Origin: JAFEDN01 sp963844565
Lineage (GTDB): Bacteria; Pseudomonadota; Gammaproteobacteria; Coxiellales; Coxiellaceae
Length of the DNA stretch: 64,000 bases
Assembly: GCA_963844565.1 (NCBI GenBank)
Contig: CAWJON010000002.1
Span: 558,001 to 622,000 of the forward strand
Direction: 5' to 3'
Shown here: positions 50,894 to 60,343 of the stretch, piece after piece
Layout: each line of letters starts with the position of its first letter
Position numbering within the stretch: the stretch's first letter is position 1
The notes under the pieces: model-generated
Database searches by the model: none
Told to the model about the DNA's origin: nothing
The model's input: only the letters and a program-made list of their open reading frames with translations
Made by a program: the position numbers and the translations under genes

Positions 50894-52578
50894 TGTTCTA
50901 CTTTAAAATAAAATCCCTGCGCTCAGCCGATTTACCGCCAATCTCTTGGCGTCTTTGGATAATTATATTCTTTTTAGTCATTATTTTTTTGGCTTTAATT
51001 GGTAGGCTCATTTATTTAACCATTCTCAATAGAAATTTTTTAATAAAACAAGGCCAAGCGCGCATGTTGCGTGTGGAAGATATCCCAGCTTTTCGCGGCA
51101 TTATTACTGATCGTAATGGTCAACCTCTGGCGGTCAGCACGCCGGTTGATTCTATTTGGATAAACCCAAATTTATTTCATCCTGGTCAGGAACAACTACG
51201 GGCTTTGTCTCATTTTTTGAATCTTTCTCCTGAAATAATTCAACAACAAACAAAAAACGATCACTCTTTCGTTTATTTAAAACGATCAATTCCGCCGGAT
51301 TTGGCTAACCAAATTATTAATTTAAAAATTCCAGGCCTGTACACACAGCGGTCGTATAAAAGATTTTATCCCCAAGGCGAAGTTACCGCTCACCTGGTTG
51401 GCTTAACTGATGTTGATGATCATGGTCAAGAAGGTTTGGAATTGGTTTACGATAGTTGGCTAAGTGGTATCACTGGAAAAAAACAAGTGATTAAAGACCG
51501 CTTGGGCCAAATAATTTCAGAAGTTGCGCTGTTAAAAAAACCTGAGCTTGGAAAATCGCTGGTGTTGAGTGTGGACCAAAGAATTCAATATAGTGCTTAT
51601 CAAGCATTGAAAGCCGCCATGGATGAAACGCAAGCAGCAAGTGGTTCAGTTGTGGTCATGGACGCTCGTACCAGTGAAGTATTAGCAGTGGTTAATCAAC
51701 CTTCCTATAATCCAAATAATCGTCCCACGGTACATGATGGTCGATATCGCAACCGAGCTTTTACTGATATTTTTGAACCTGGTTCAACCATTAAACCATT
51801 CACCATTGCTTTGGCTTTAGAAAGTAGCAAGTATTCAACATCTTCTACCATTGATACTTGTCCAGGTTGGTTACGCATCGGCGGTTATCGAATCAGTGAT
51901 GATGAAAAAGAATGCGGTATGTTGAACTTGACCAAAATTTTGGAAAAATCAAGTAACGTTGGCGCTGCTAAGATTATGTTATCTCTTCCCCCAGAAGCCC
52001 ATTGGAAACTATTGCATAATTTGGGTTTTGGAGTTTTAAGCGGCAGTGGCTTTCCTGGAGAAGTTCCGGGACGTTTGGTGGAGCAACCGGTGTGGCGGCC
52101 GAGCGTGGTAGCCACACTAGCTTACGGTTACGGCATTGCTATTACTGCGTTACAATTGGCTCATGCTTATACTGTTTTTGCCAGTGGTGGCTATTTACAT
52201 CCGTTATCGTTGATAAAATTAGATAAACCCCCAGCGGAAGGTGGTCAAGTTTTATCTTCGAAAGTAACTTCGCTGCTTATTCCAATGTTAGAAGATGTTG
52301 TACAGAATGGCACTGGAAAACGTGCGCAAATCTCTGGTTATCGAGTTGGAGGAAAAACTGGCACCGCTTATATCGCCACCCCACACGGTTACGATCGTCA
52401 TCGTTACATTTCTTCTTTTGTCGGTATCGCGCCGTTAGATAATCCCAAGTTGGTGGTTGCGGTGGTTCTTCGCGAGCCCAAAGGTAGCCATATGGGCGCG
52501 ACCGTTTCAGCACCGGTTTTTTCAAAAGTTATGGAAGATTCTTTGAGAATTTTAGGAGTCCCTCCTAATCAGGAATAG
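50890..52578 (+). CDS. ftsI: Septal peptidoglycan transpeptidase FtsI (PBP3)
   Basis: 562 aa class B penicillin-binding protein. One N-terminal helix anchors it; a pedestal domain precedes the transpeptidase domain with S-x-x-K in 'FEPGSTIKPFTIALA', S-x-N in 'EKSSNVGAAK' and K-T-G in 'VGGKTGTAYI'. It cross-links septal wall with FtsW. A hairpin terminator follows. Confidence 0.96.
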   Translation: MMFYFKIKSLRSADLPPISWRLWIIIFFLVIIFLALIGRLIYLTILNRNFLIKQGQARMLRVEDIPAFRGIITDRNGQPLAVSTPVDSIWINPNLFHPGQEQLRALSHFLNLSPEIIQQQTKNDHSFVYLKRSIPPDLANQIINLKIPGLYTQRSYKRFYPQGEVTAHLVGLTDVDDHGQEGLELVYDSWLSGITGKKQVIKDRLGQIISEVALLKKPELGKSLVLSVDQRIQYSAYQALKAAMDETQAASGSVVVMDARTSEVLAVVNQPSYNPNNRPTVHDGRYRNRAFTDIFEPGSTIKPFTIALALESSKYSTSSTIDTCPGWLRIGGYRISDDEKECGMLNLTKILEKSSNVGAAKIMLSLPPEAHWKLLHNLGFGVLSGSGFPGEVPGRLVEQPVWRPSVVATLAYGYGIAITALQLAHAYTVFASGGYLHPLSLIKLDKPPAEGGQVLSSKVTSLLIPMLEDVVQNGTGKRAQISGYRVGGKTGTAYIATPHGYDRHRYISSFVGIAPLDNPKLVVAVVLREPKGSHMGATVSAPVFSKVMEDSLRILGVPPNQE

Positions 52579-52583
52579 TATAT

Positions 52584-52617
52584 AAAATACCCCGAGCTGA
52601 CGCATCGGGGTATTTTC
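52584..52617 (+). terminator. Terminator-like hairpin inside the dcw cluster
   Basis: AAAATACCCCGA and TCGGGGTATTTT form a 12-bp perfect stem around a 10-base loop, right after the ftsI stop. The stem's own T's give a short tail. It may act as a terminator or attenuator before murE. Confidence 0.65.
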
Positions 52618-52624
52618 TCTGTTT

Positions 52625-52735
52625 GATTTCGCTCCGCGCGAACAAAGTTCGCTCGGGCGACCAAAGGAGAGAATTCGCATTCTCCCCTTTGGAAACCCCA
52701 TTGCGTAGGGTTACGGGCTTACGCCCGCAGTTTGC
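52625..52735. repeat. REP-like palindrome cluster before murE
   Basis: Three neighbouring stems: 'GCGCGAACAAAGTTCGC', then 'CCAAAGGAGAG' with 'CTCCCCTTTGG', then 'CGGGCTTACGCCCG'. Related stems are at 38.92-38.96 kb. The region is open in the murE frame, giving a spurious N-terminal extension. Confidence 0.6.
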
Positions 52736-52748
52736 AGGATATAAATTT

Positions 52749-54230
52749 ATGATGGTTTTATCTCATTTATTGCAGGATATCGTAACAACTGATTGTAAGT
52801 TCAATCCAGAGATACATGAAATTACGCAAGATAGCCGTACAGTTAAGCCGCAAGGACTATTTTTTGCTTACCCAGGTTTACAACATGACGGTCGTGATTT
52901 TATAAAAAGCGCCCTGGAAAAATCTGCGGCAGCTATTTTGTATGAATCTGGAGGGGGTTATCAACTGCCTCCGCAATTTGCAAAGCTTGCTTTTCCTTTT
53001 ATTCCGGTGTTGGATTTAAATAAAAAAGTAGGTTTTTTAGCAGATCGTTTTTATCAACATCCAACTCAACACATGCCTGTGATTGGTGTCACTGGCACCA
53101 ATGGAAAAACCTCCATCTCTCATTTTCTCGCTCAAGCATTTCAAAAACTGGAACGACGATGCGCCATTATTGGAACCATCGGTTCTGGATTTTTATTTGA
53201 TTTAAAAGATAGCGGTTATACAACACCGGATTCGATTGCTCTCCAAAAACAATTGTTTCAATTGTCGCGACAAGAAGCTGATTTAGTGGCTATGGAAATT
53301 TCTTCTCACAGCCTGGAGCAATATCGGGTGAATGGTGTCAATTTTTTGGGAGCAATTTTTACCAATTTGACTCGCGATCATCTTGACTATCATAAAACAA
53401 TGGAAGCTTATGGTGCTGCAAAAGCCCGTTTATTTCAATTTCCCCATTTAAAATTTGCTGTTTACAATGCGGATGATCTTTTTGGCCATCAATTATTTTC
53501 TTTAAATCAACATAATGTTCCAGCATTCTGGTATTCAACCGACGCAAACTTCGATGCTAAAGGCGCAATTGTTGCTAAGTCTATTCAACCCAATCAGCTG
53601 GGTTTTGAAGTAAGCGTTAAAACCCCTTGGGGGTCTGGAACATTTTATTCACCCTTAATAGGGCGTTTTAATGTCAGTAATGTGCTGGCTGTTTTAGCAA
53701 CGCTGGGCGCTTTAGAGATACCTCTACAAAATATATTGGATATCTTGTCTGAGTTAAAACCAGTTGCTGGTCGTATGCAATGTTTGGGGGGGCAGGGAAA
53801 CTTTCCTAAAATCATTATCGATTATGCACATACGCCAGATGCGTTAGAAAAAACATTATTGTCCTTACAAGATCACCGTTCTCGTCAATTATGGTGCGTT
53901 TTTGGGTGCGGTGGGGATCGCGATCGCGGAAAAAGACCAGAAATGGGAAGAATTGCAGAAAATTATTGTGACCAGATTATTTTAACCAATGATAATCCGC
54001 GTCATGAATCTCCACAGCAAATTGTTATCGATATTCAATCCGGGATTAACGCAAAAAATAAAGTTAAAATCGAGTTGGATCGGGCAAAAGCCATTCAATA
54101 TGCAATAGAGAATGCAAGCGCAGAAGATGTTATTCTAATTGCAGGGAAAGGTCACGAAACCACCCAAACATTTAGAGATCAAGTGTTGCCTTTTAGTGAC
54201 CGTAAAGTAGTTGAAGATCTGCTAGATTAG
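52749..54230 (+). CDS. murE: UDP-MurNAc-tripeptide synthetase MurE
   Basis: 493 aa from the ATG at 52749; the frame extends to 52623 but only through the REP-like repeats. ATP site 'VTGTNGKTSISHFLAQAF'. The motif 'LTNDNPRHE' (DNPR) marks specificity for meso-diaminopimelate, as expected in Gram-negatives. Adds the third residue of the stem peptide in the cytoplasm. Confidence 0.95.
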   Translation: MMVLSHLLQDIVTTDCKFNPEIHEITQDSRTVKPQGLFFAYPGLQHDGRDFIKSALEKSAAAILYESGGGYQLPPQFAKLAFPFIPVLDLNKKVGFLADRFYQHPTQHMPVIGVTGTNGKTSISHFLAQAFQKLERRCAIIGTIGSGFLFDLKDSGYTTPDSIALQKQLFQLSRQEADLVAMEISSHSLEQYRVNGVNFLGAIFTNLTRDHLDYHKTMEAYGAAKARLFQFPHLKFAVYNADDLFGHQLFSLNQHNVPAFWYSTDANFDAKGAIVAKSIQPNQLGFEVSVKTPWGSGTFYSPLIGRFNVSNVLAVLATLGALEIPLQNILDILSELKPVAGRMQCLGGQGNFPKIIIDYAHTPDALEKTLLSLQDHRSRQLWCVFGCGGDRDRGKRPEMGRIAENYCDQIILTNDNPRHESPQQIVIDIQSGINAKNKVKIELDRAKAIQYAIENASAEDVILIAGKGHETTQTFRDQVLPFSDRKVVEDLLD

Positions 54231-54262
54231 AAACCTTTTTTTTGCTAAAATAGAAGAAAATT

Positions 54263-55600
54263 ATGATGAAATTATCTCAAATAACACAAATACTTAGTGG
54301 CCAACTAACCGGTGCTGATGTTTCTTTTGATGGAGTCAGCACGGATACGCGCTCACTGACACAAGGACAGCTTTACATCCCGCTTCGTGGCGAGAAATTT
54401 GATGGCCATAATTTTATTAACGATGCCGCAAAAGCAGGGGCGGTTGCTGCCATAATCAGCCAAGACGTTGTCACTTCAATTCCAACCTTTAGAGTGGTGA
54501 ACACGCGCGTCGCTCTAATTGAACTAGCACGTTTCCATCGGATGCAGTTTTCAATTCCTTTTATTGCCGTGACTGGAAGTTGTGGAAAAACCACCACTAA
54601 AAGTTTATTGGCCAGCGTATTTAGTCAATGTGGAAATGTTCTGTCTAATCCTAAAAGCTTTAACAATGACATTGGTGTTCCATTGACATTATTGCAATTG
54701 AATAATAGTTATCACTATGCGATTACAGAAATGGGTGCTAACCATCCAGGGGAAATTGCTTTTTTGACCCATTTGGTTCACCCCGATGTAGCGATTATCA
54801 CCAATGCAGCACAAGCTCATCTTGAAGGTTTTGGCAGTGTAGACGGAGTAGCCTGCGCCAAGGGAGAAATTTTTCAGGGGTTGGGTCCTCATGGGGTTGC
54901 TATTATTAATGCAGATGACGATCATGCCGGTTTTTGGAAGCAATTGGCAGGCTCTCATCGAGTCATTACTTTTGGCCTTGAAAACAAGGCTGAGGTCACC
55001 GCCAAAAATATTGTGTTTAATGAAAAAGGTCAACCCAGTTTTGACCTGGTAATTGGTGAGAATCAAATTGCAGTTCAATTACAATTATTAGGCGAACACA
55101 ATGTTCACAATGCTTTGGCAGCTGCCGCGGCGGCTTATGCGCAAGCCCTTCCTTTGTCTGCTATACAAAGCGGTTTAAGCCAAGCAGATGCTGAAAAGCA
55201 TCGTCTAAATGAACATAGAACCAAAGAAAATGCTCTTATTATAGATGATAGCTATAATGCTAACCCACTTTCAATGCTGGCAGCAATCAAGTTGTTGGCA
55301 CAACGCAGTGGCAAGCGCATTTTGGTGATTGGCGATATGCGAGAGCTCGGAGAGGATGCGATGCATTATCATCAGCAGCTTGGCATTCAAGCTAAAGGCT
55401 TAGGGATTGAACACCTTTATTGTGTGGGTGAGCTTACACGTCATGCGGCACAATCATTCGGAAAACAAGGGCATTTTTTTAGTAATCGGGAGGAATTAGT
55501 GCAAACGCTTAAAGATCAATTAAATGAAAATGTGACCATCCTGATTAAAGGTTCACGTTCCATGCAAATGGACCAAATTGTTACCGCTTTAAAAGAGTAA
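54263..55600 (+). CDS. murF: UDP-MurNAc-tripeptide--D-Ala-D-Ala ligase MurF
   Basis: 445 aa. Three Mur-ligase domains: N-terminal 'GVSTDTRSLTQGQLYIPLRG', ATP site 'VTGSCGKTTTKSLLASVF', central 'EMGANHPGEIAFLTHLVHPD', and C-terminal 'IIDDSYNANPLSM'. Adds D-Ala-D-Ala to complete the pentapeptide. It is needed with Ddl, whose gene is not in this cluster. Confidence 0.95.
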   Translation: MMKLSQITQILSGQLTGADVSFDGVSTDTRSLTQGQLYIPLRGEKFDGHNFINDAAKAGAVAAIISQDVVTSIPTFRVVNTRVALIELARFHRMQFSIPFIAVTGSCGKTTTKSLLASVFSQCGNVLSNPKSFNNDIGVPLTLLQLNNSYHYAITEMGANHPGEIAFLTHLVHPDVAIITNAAQAHLEGFGSVDGVACAKGEIFQGLGPHGVAIINADDDHAGFWKQLAGSHRVITFGLENKAEVTAKNIVFNEKGQPSFDLVIGENQIAVQLQLLGEHNVHNALAAAAAAYAQALPLSAIQSGLSQADAEKHRLNEHRTKENALIIDDSYNANPLSMLAAIKLLAQRSGKRILVIGDMRELGEDAMHYHQQLGIQAKGLGIEHLYCVGELTRHAAQSFGKQGHFFSNREELVQTLKDQLNENVTILIKGSRSMQMDQIVTALKE

Positions 55601-55605
55601 TTTCA

Positions 55606-56688
55606 ATGTTGTTGTGGTTGACTGGGATTCTCATGCATTTTTATTCGGGCTTTAGGGTATTTCAGTACTTATCTTTTCGCTCGATCGTAAGTTTAATAAC
55701 CGCTTTTATTATTGCTTTATTAATCAGCCCACCACTAATTCGCCAATTGACTGCCCGTCAAATTGGTCAATCCATTCGTGAGTTGGGACCGCAAACTCAT
55801 CAGAAGAAAAAGGGCACGCCTACGATGGGTGGGGTATTAGTTTTATTGGCTATAACTGTCAGTGTATTGCTGTGGTGTGATCTAACGAATCGCTTCGTAT
55901 GGATAGTTTTGTTGGTAACCCTTGGTCTAGGTTGTATCGGCTGGGTGGATGATTATCGAAAAGTGATTGAGAAAAACAGCGCCGGTCTGCCTGCGCGGTG
56001 GAAGTATTTGTGGCAATCCATTATTGCTTTGACTGCCGCCGCCGTACTTTACTTTACTGCTCAAGTCCCTGCAGAAACTCAATTAATTATTCCTTTTTTT
56101 AAACACGTAGCGCCCAACTTAGGTTTATTTTATTTACTCTTGGTTTATTTTGTTATCGTCGGCAGTAGCAATGCCGTTAATTTAACCGATGGGTTAGATG
56201 GGCTGGCTTTAATGCCTACAGTTCTAGTTGCCATGGCTCTTGGTGTTTTTGCTTATCTGACCGGGAACCATATTTTCTCTGAATATCTTGCCATTCCTTA
56301 TGTTCCCGGTGTCGGTGAAATAGGCGTTTTTTGCAGCGCCATTGTAGGGGCTGGACTCGGGTTTTTATGGTACAATTCTTACCCAGCGCAAATTTTCATG
56401 GGCGATGTCGGGGCTTTAGCGCTAGGCGGCGCTTTGGGCGTTATCGCCGTGATTGTGCGTCAAGAGTTAATCTATTTTGTGATGGGGGGAATTTTTGTAG
56501 CTGAAACCGTTTCGGTCATTTTACAGGTAGCTTCTTACAAGCTAACCCGTAAACGAATCTTTAGAATGGCGCCATTACATCATCATTTTGAATTAAAAGG
56601 TTGGCCTGAGCCTAAAGTAATCGTCCGATTCTGGATAATTACAGTTATATTAGTGTTGTTGGGAATTGTTACGCTGAAATTACGTTAA
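55606..56688 (+). CDS. mraY: Phospho-MurNAc-pentapeptide transferase MraY
   Basis: 360 aa with about ten membrane helices. Catalytic motifs: 'KKKGTPTMGGVLVL', 'GWVDDYRKV' (the Asp pair), 'NAVNLTDGLDGLALMPT' and 'PLHHHFELKGWPEPKV'. Makes lipid I from undecaprenyl phosphate at the inner membrane. Confidence 0.96.
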   Translation: MLLWLTGILMHFYSGFRVFQYLSFRSIVSLITAFIIALLISPPLIRQLTARQIGQSIRELGPQTHQKKKGTPTMGGVLVLLAITVSVLLWCDLTNRFVWIVLLVTLGLGCIGWVDDYRKVIEKNSAGLPARWKYLWQSIIALTAAAVLYFTAQVPAETQLIIPFFKHVAPNLGLFYLLLVYFVIVGSSNAVNLTDGLDGLALMPTVLVAMALGVFAYLTGNHIFSEYLAIPYVPGVGEIGVFCSAIVGAGLGFLWYNSYPAQIFMGDVGALALGGALGVIAVIVRQELIYFVMGGIFVAETVSVILQVASYKLTRKRIFRMAPLHHHFELKGWPEPKVIVRFWIITVILVLLGIVTLKLR

Positions 56689-56690
56689 AT

Positions 56691-58031
56691 ATGAAAACTA
56701 TTATTGGTTTAGGACTAACTGGATTTTCTTGCGTTCGCTATCTTTCCGCTCAAGGACATAAAGTGGCAGTGGTGGATAGCCGGGCAGAACCGCCTGAGTT
56801 AGCTGCTTTTCAACAAGAATTTCCCCATATTCCGATTACTTGTGGAACGTTTGATTCTCTTTACCTGCAACAAGCCGATGAATTAATTGTGAGCCCGGGT
56901 GTTTCCCTCAAAGAACCACCCATTGCGGCGGCAATTGCCAAAGGCGTGCCCGCAATCGGCGATATTGAGATCTTTGCTCGAACGGTCAAAAAACCCATTG
57001 TGGCCATCACCGGGTCGAACGGTAAAACCACGGTAACTTCGTTGGTTGGAAAAATGGTGGCTGATGCTGGTCATTCGGTGATGGTATGCGGAAATATTGG
57101 CGAGCCAGTTTTATCTACTCTGTCACGTCCATCACCAGATTACTATGTTGTCGAGCTTTCTAGTTTTCAATTGGAAACCACAGAATCTTTAAAGCCAGCA
57201 ACTGCTATAATCCTCAATTTGTGCCCAGATCATATGGATCGCTATGAAACTTACGAGGATTATGCCAAGGCGAAACAGCGAGTTTATAAAAATTGTCCTC
57301 GTCCTGTCGTCAATTTAGATGAGCCGGAATTGTGGGATCAGTTAAATTTTTCTTCTCCTTTGGGATTTAGTTTAAGTCCGCAAGATTCGATTAACCATTT
57401 TTGTTTAAGAAAAATCAATAATGAAATATATCTTGCCCAAGGTGAGCAGAAGGTAATGAATGTAAAGCAACTCAAGTTAAAGCAGACCTATGATTATCAG
57501 AATGCATTAGCTGCTTTAGCGTTAGGCTACGCAATCGATTTGCCTTTAAACAGTATGGTAGAAACTTTAGAAAAATTTCAAGGATTGCCGCATCGTTGTC
57601 AATGGGTGGGAGAATATAATGGTATTCATTGGTACGATGACTCTAAAGGCACCAACGCGGGAGCTACGATTGCGGCATTATTAAGTTTGGGCGTCGCTAA
57701 AAAAGGGCGATTGTGGCTAATCGCTGGAGGGGATTCCAAGCGTGCTGATTTGTCTTCTTTGGTTATGCCTGTGCAAAAATACGTGGATCAGTTAATTTTA
57801 CTGGGCAAAGATGCACCCATTTTAGAAGTACTCCTAAAAGACCAAGTGACTACCCACCGAGTTTCTTCTATGGAAGATGCGGTCAATTTGGCAGGGCAAT
57901 CTGCAGAGCCAGGGGATATCGTTTTACTGTCACCCGCTTGCGCTAGTTTGGATATGTTTCGGAACTATGCTCATCGGGGAGAGGTATTTGTTCGAGCCAT
58001 TGAAAATTTTTATAAGCTACAAGCCCATTAG
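56691..58031 (+). CDS. murD: UDP-MurNAc-L-alanine--D-glutamate ligase MurD
   Basis: 446 aa. 'TIIGLGLTGFSCVRYLSAQG' starts the nucleotide-binding N-domain, 'AITGSNGKTTVTSLVGKM' is the ATP loop, and 'HWYDDSKGTNAGATIAALLS' the C-domain signature. It adds D-Glu to UDP-MurNAc-L-Ala. Starts 2 bp after mraY. Confidence 0.95.
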   Translation: MKTIIGLGLTGFSCVRYLSAQGHKVAVVDSRAEPPELAAFQQEFPHIPITCGTFDSLYLQQADELIVSPGVSLKEPPIAAAIAKGVPAIGDIEIFARTVKKPIVAITGSNGKTTVTSLVGKMVADAGHSVMVCGNIGEPVLSTLSRPSPDYYVVELSSFQLETTESLKPATAIILNLCPDHMDRYETYEDYAKAKQRVYKNCPRPVVNLDEPELWDQLNFSSPLGFSLSPQDSINHFCLRKINNEIYLAQGEQKVMNVKQLKLKQTYDYQNALAALALGYAIDLPLNSMVETLEKFQGLPHRCQWVGEYNGIHWYDDSKGTNAGATIAALLSLGVAKKGRLWLIAGGDSKRADLSSLVMPVQKYVDQLILLGKDAPILEVLLKDQVTTHRVSSMEDAVNLAGQSAEPGDIVLLSPACASLDMFRNYAHRGEVFVRAIENFYKLQAH

Positions 58032-58110
58032 CGACAATTGAGCTGGTAATCCATTTGCAGTTTATTTCTAAAGATTCTATTATCCCGAGTTCACAACTAA
58101 TTGATGAAAA

Positions 58111-59232
58111 ATGGCAAAAACAAAAAATATTATCCATTATGACCATTGGCTTATTGGCCTGTGGATTGCCTTATTGTTATTTGGCTTGTTAATGGTCGCT
58201 TCGGCATCGATGGTCATTTCGGATAAACAATTTGGCTATCCTTTTCATTATTTAATTCGTCAGGGAATTTATCTTCTGTCGGCTTTAGTTCTAGCTTTTA
58301 TCGCTACTCGCATTCCCATGAGTTTTTGGCAAAAAATCAGTACACCACTGCTATTTATAACCTTATTCTTGTTGGCTTTGGTATTAATCCCGGGTATTGG
58401 ACGGATGATGAATGGTAGTCGGCGTTGGATCAACTTAGGGATATTGACCCTGCAAATTTCAGAGCTGGCTAAGCTTTCTGTATTATTGTATCTAGCCAGT
58501 TATTTAGAACGGCATCAGCAAGCGGTACGAGAACAGGCACTTGGGGTCATTAAGCCATTAATTATTTTAGTTTTTATCGCCTTACTGCTGCTCTTGGAGC
58601 CTGATTTTGGTGCTATGTTTGTGATCAGTATCATGTTCTTAGCGTTGTTGTTTTTGGCCGAAGTGAAAATGGGTTGGTTCCTGCTACTCATTGTGCTGGC
58701 GGCGGCAGCGATGAGCGGTCTGGCAGTACTTTCTCCATACCGATTGCAACGCTTAACCTCCTTCCTAAACCCCTGGAACACCCAGTTTGGGTCTGGTTAT
58801 CAATTGACCCAATCGTTGATTGCCTTTGGCCAAGGCGGTTTTTTTGGCGTTGGCTTGGGAAATAGCATTCAAAAGTTGTTTTATTTGCCTGAAGCTCATA
58901 CTGATTTTGTGTTTGCTGTCATTGCCGAAGAACTTGGTTTATTAGGAATTTTGGCGTTAATGTTTGTTTTTGCAGCCATTATTTATACAATGTTGAAAAT
59001 TGGTCACCATGCTCTAAGGCTAGGTAATCTTTTTTGTGCTTATATTAGTTATGGAGCAGCCGTATGGTTGGGTGTACAATGTATGATCAATATAGGCGTC
59101 AACGCAGGCGTCTTGCCAACCAAAGGTCTGACTTTTCCATTTATTAGCTATGGTGGCAGTAGTATGTTGATAAATTGTTTAATTATGGGAATTATTTTGC
59201 GCATTGCGCATGAAACCCAATGGAAAAAATGA
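58111..59232 (+). CDS. ftsW: Septal peptidoglycan glycosyltransferase FtsW
   Basis: 373 aa SEDS protein with about ten helices. 'PGIGRMMNGSRRWINLG', 'LLLLEPDFGAMFVI', 'YQLTQSLIAFGQGGFFGVGL' and 'PEAHTDFVFAVIAEELG' are the family motifs, the last carrying the conserved Asp region. It polymerises lipid II with FtsI. An 80-bp gap from murD holds no hairpin. Confidence 0.95.
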   Translation: MAKTKNIIHYDHWLIGLWIALLLFGLLMVASASMVISDKQFGYPFHYLIRQGIYLLSALVLAFIATRIPMSFWQKISTPLLFITLFLLALVLIPGIGRMMNGSRRWINLGILTLQISELAKLSVLLYLASYLERHQQAVREQALGVIKPLIILVFIALLLLLEPDFGAMFVISIMFLALLFLAEVKMGWFLLLIVLAAAAMSGLAVLSPYRLQRLTSFLNPWNTQFGSGYQLTQSLIAFGQGGFFGVGLGNSIQKLFYLPEAHTDFVFAVIAEELGLLGILALMFVFAAIIYTMLKIGHHALRLGNLFCAYISYGAAVWLGVQCMINIGVNAGVLPTKGLTFPFISYGGSSMLINCLIMGIILRIAHETQWKK

Positions 59233-59254
59233 CATAGCTGGAAAATAACCGAGC

Positions 59255-60343
59255 ATGAAAAAAAAAATCTTAATAATTGCCGGAGGAACGGGGGGACATA
59301 TTTTCCCAGCCCTCAGCGTGGCGGACAGTTTGCAGCAACGGGATATCTCGGTTAATTGGTTAGGATCGAAGATTGGTTTAGAACAAACCTTAGTTCCTGA
59401 TCATTATCCGATGACCTATATCTCGGCAAAAAGATTACGGGGTAAGGGGTTAAAAACTTACCTAACTGCTCCTGGACGGCTGCTGTTAACGATTTGGCAA
59501 GCTTGGCGCGCTATTATAAAACTGAATCCAGACCTGGTTTTGGCAATGGGCGGCTTTGTCAGTGGACCGGGGGGGCTTGCGGCAAAATTAGCAGGGAAAA
59601 AATTAATTATCCACGAACAAAACGCAGTGGCAGGATACAGCAATCGATTGTTGAGTTATTGTGCGGATGTGGTAATGACAGCTTATCCCAATGTATTTCC
59701 TGAGCGATGTTCTCCAAAGGTCATTGGTAATCCAGTTAGACAATCTATCGTTGATGCAGCCCGAGAAAAAATTCAACGTGAGGCAACTCCTAAATTGCGA
59801 ATTTTTGTTCTTGGGGGAAGCCAGGGCGCACATGGTTTAAACGAAATAATTTTAAATTTTGTGCAAAATTTTTCTGATAATCATCGATTGGAATGGTGGC
59901 ATCAGACCGGGAAAAATGATTATAAAGCCGTGTCAGAAAAATATAATGCACTCAACATTACAGCTCACGTTGAACCCTTTATTGACGATATTGTCGAACC
60001 TTATCGTTGGGCTGATTTAATTATTTGCCGTGCTGGTGCATTGACGGTGGCGGAGATTACTTGTATGGGCTTGCCTAGCATTTTGGTGCCGTTTCCAGCT
60101 GCTGTTGATGATCATCAATGGAAAAATAGTCTTTATTTAAAAAATGCCAAGGCTGCTTTTTTAGTGCGTGAAAAAGAATTAACCCCTCAGCATTTAACCC
60201 AACTTATCGTGTCTTTTTTAGAAAAAAGGAATTTATTAACTGAAATGTCAGAAAACGCACGTCAATTAGCCAAACCTGACGCCGCAGATTCGGCAGTAAA
60301 GATTATCTTGCAAAATTTGAATAACCAGGAAGAGAAAAAATGA
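59255..60343 (+). CDS. murG: UDP-GlcNAc--lipid I N-acetylglucosaminyltransferase MurG
   Basis: 362 aa. 'IAGGTGGHIFPALSVADSL' (donor loop), 'GGFVSGPGGLAAKLAGKKLI', 'HEQNAVAGYSNRLL', 'VLGGSQGAHGLNEII' and 'CRAGALTVAEI' are conserved. Makes lipid II at the inner face of the membrane. Overlaps murC by four bases. Confidence 0.96.
   Translation: MKKKILIIAGGTGGHIFPALSVADSLQQRDISVNWLGSKIGLEQTLVPDHYPMTYISAKRLRGKGLKTYLTAPGRLLLTIWQAWRAIIKLNPDLVLAMGGFVSGPGGLAAKLAGKKLIIHEQNAVAGYSNRLLSYCADVVMTAYPNVFPERCSPKVIGNPVRQSIVDAAREKIQREATPKLRIFVLGGSQGAHGLNEIILNFVQNFSDNHRLEWWHQTGKNDYKAVSEKYNALNITAHVEPFIDDIVEPYRWADLIICRAGALTVAEITCMGLPSILVPFPAAVDDHQWKNSLYLKNAKAAFLVREKELTPQHLTQLIVSFLEKRNLLTEMSENARQLAKPDAADSAVKIILQNLNNQEEKK

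Noticed and set aside
52623..52748. N-terminal extension of MurE by 42 residues
   Set aside because: It is encoded by REP-like palindromes; MurE alignments start at the ATG at 52749.
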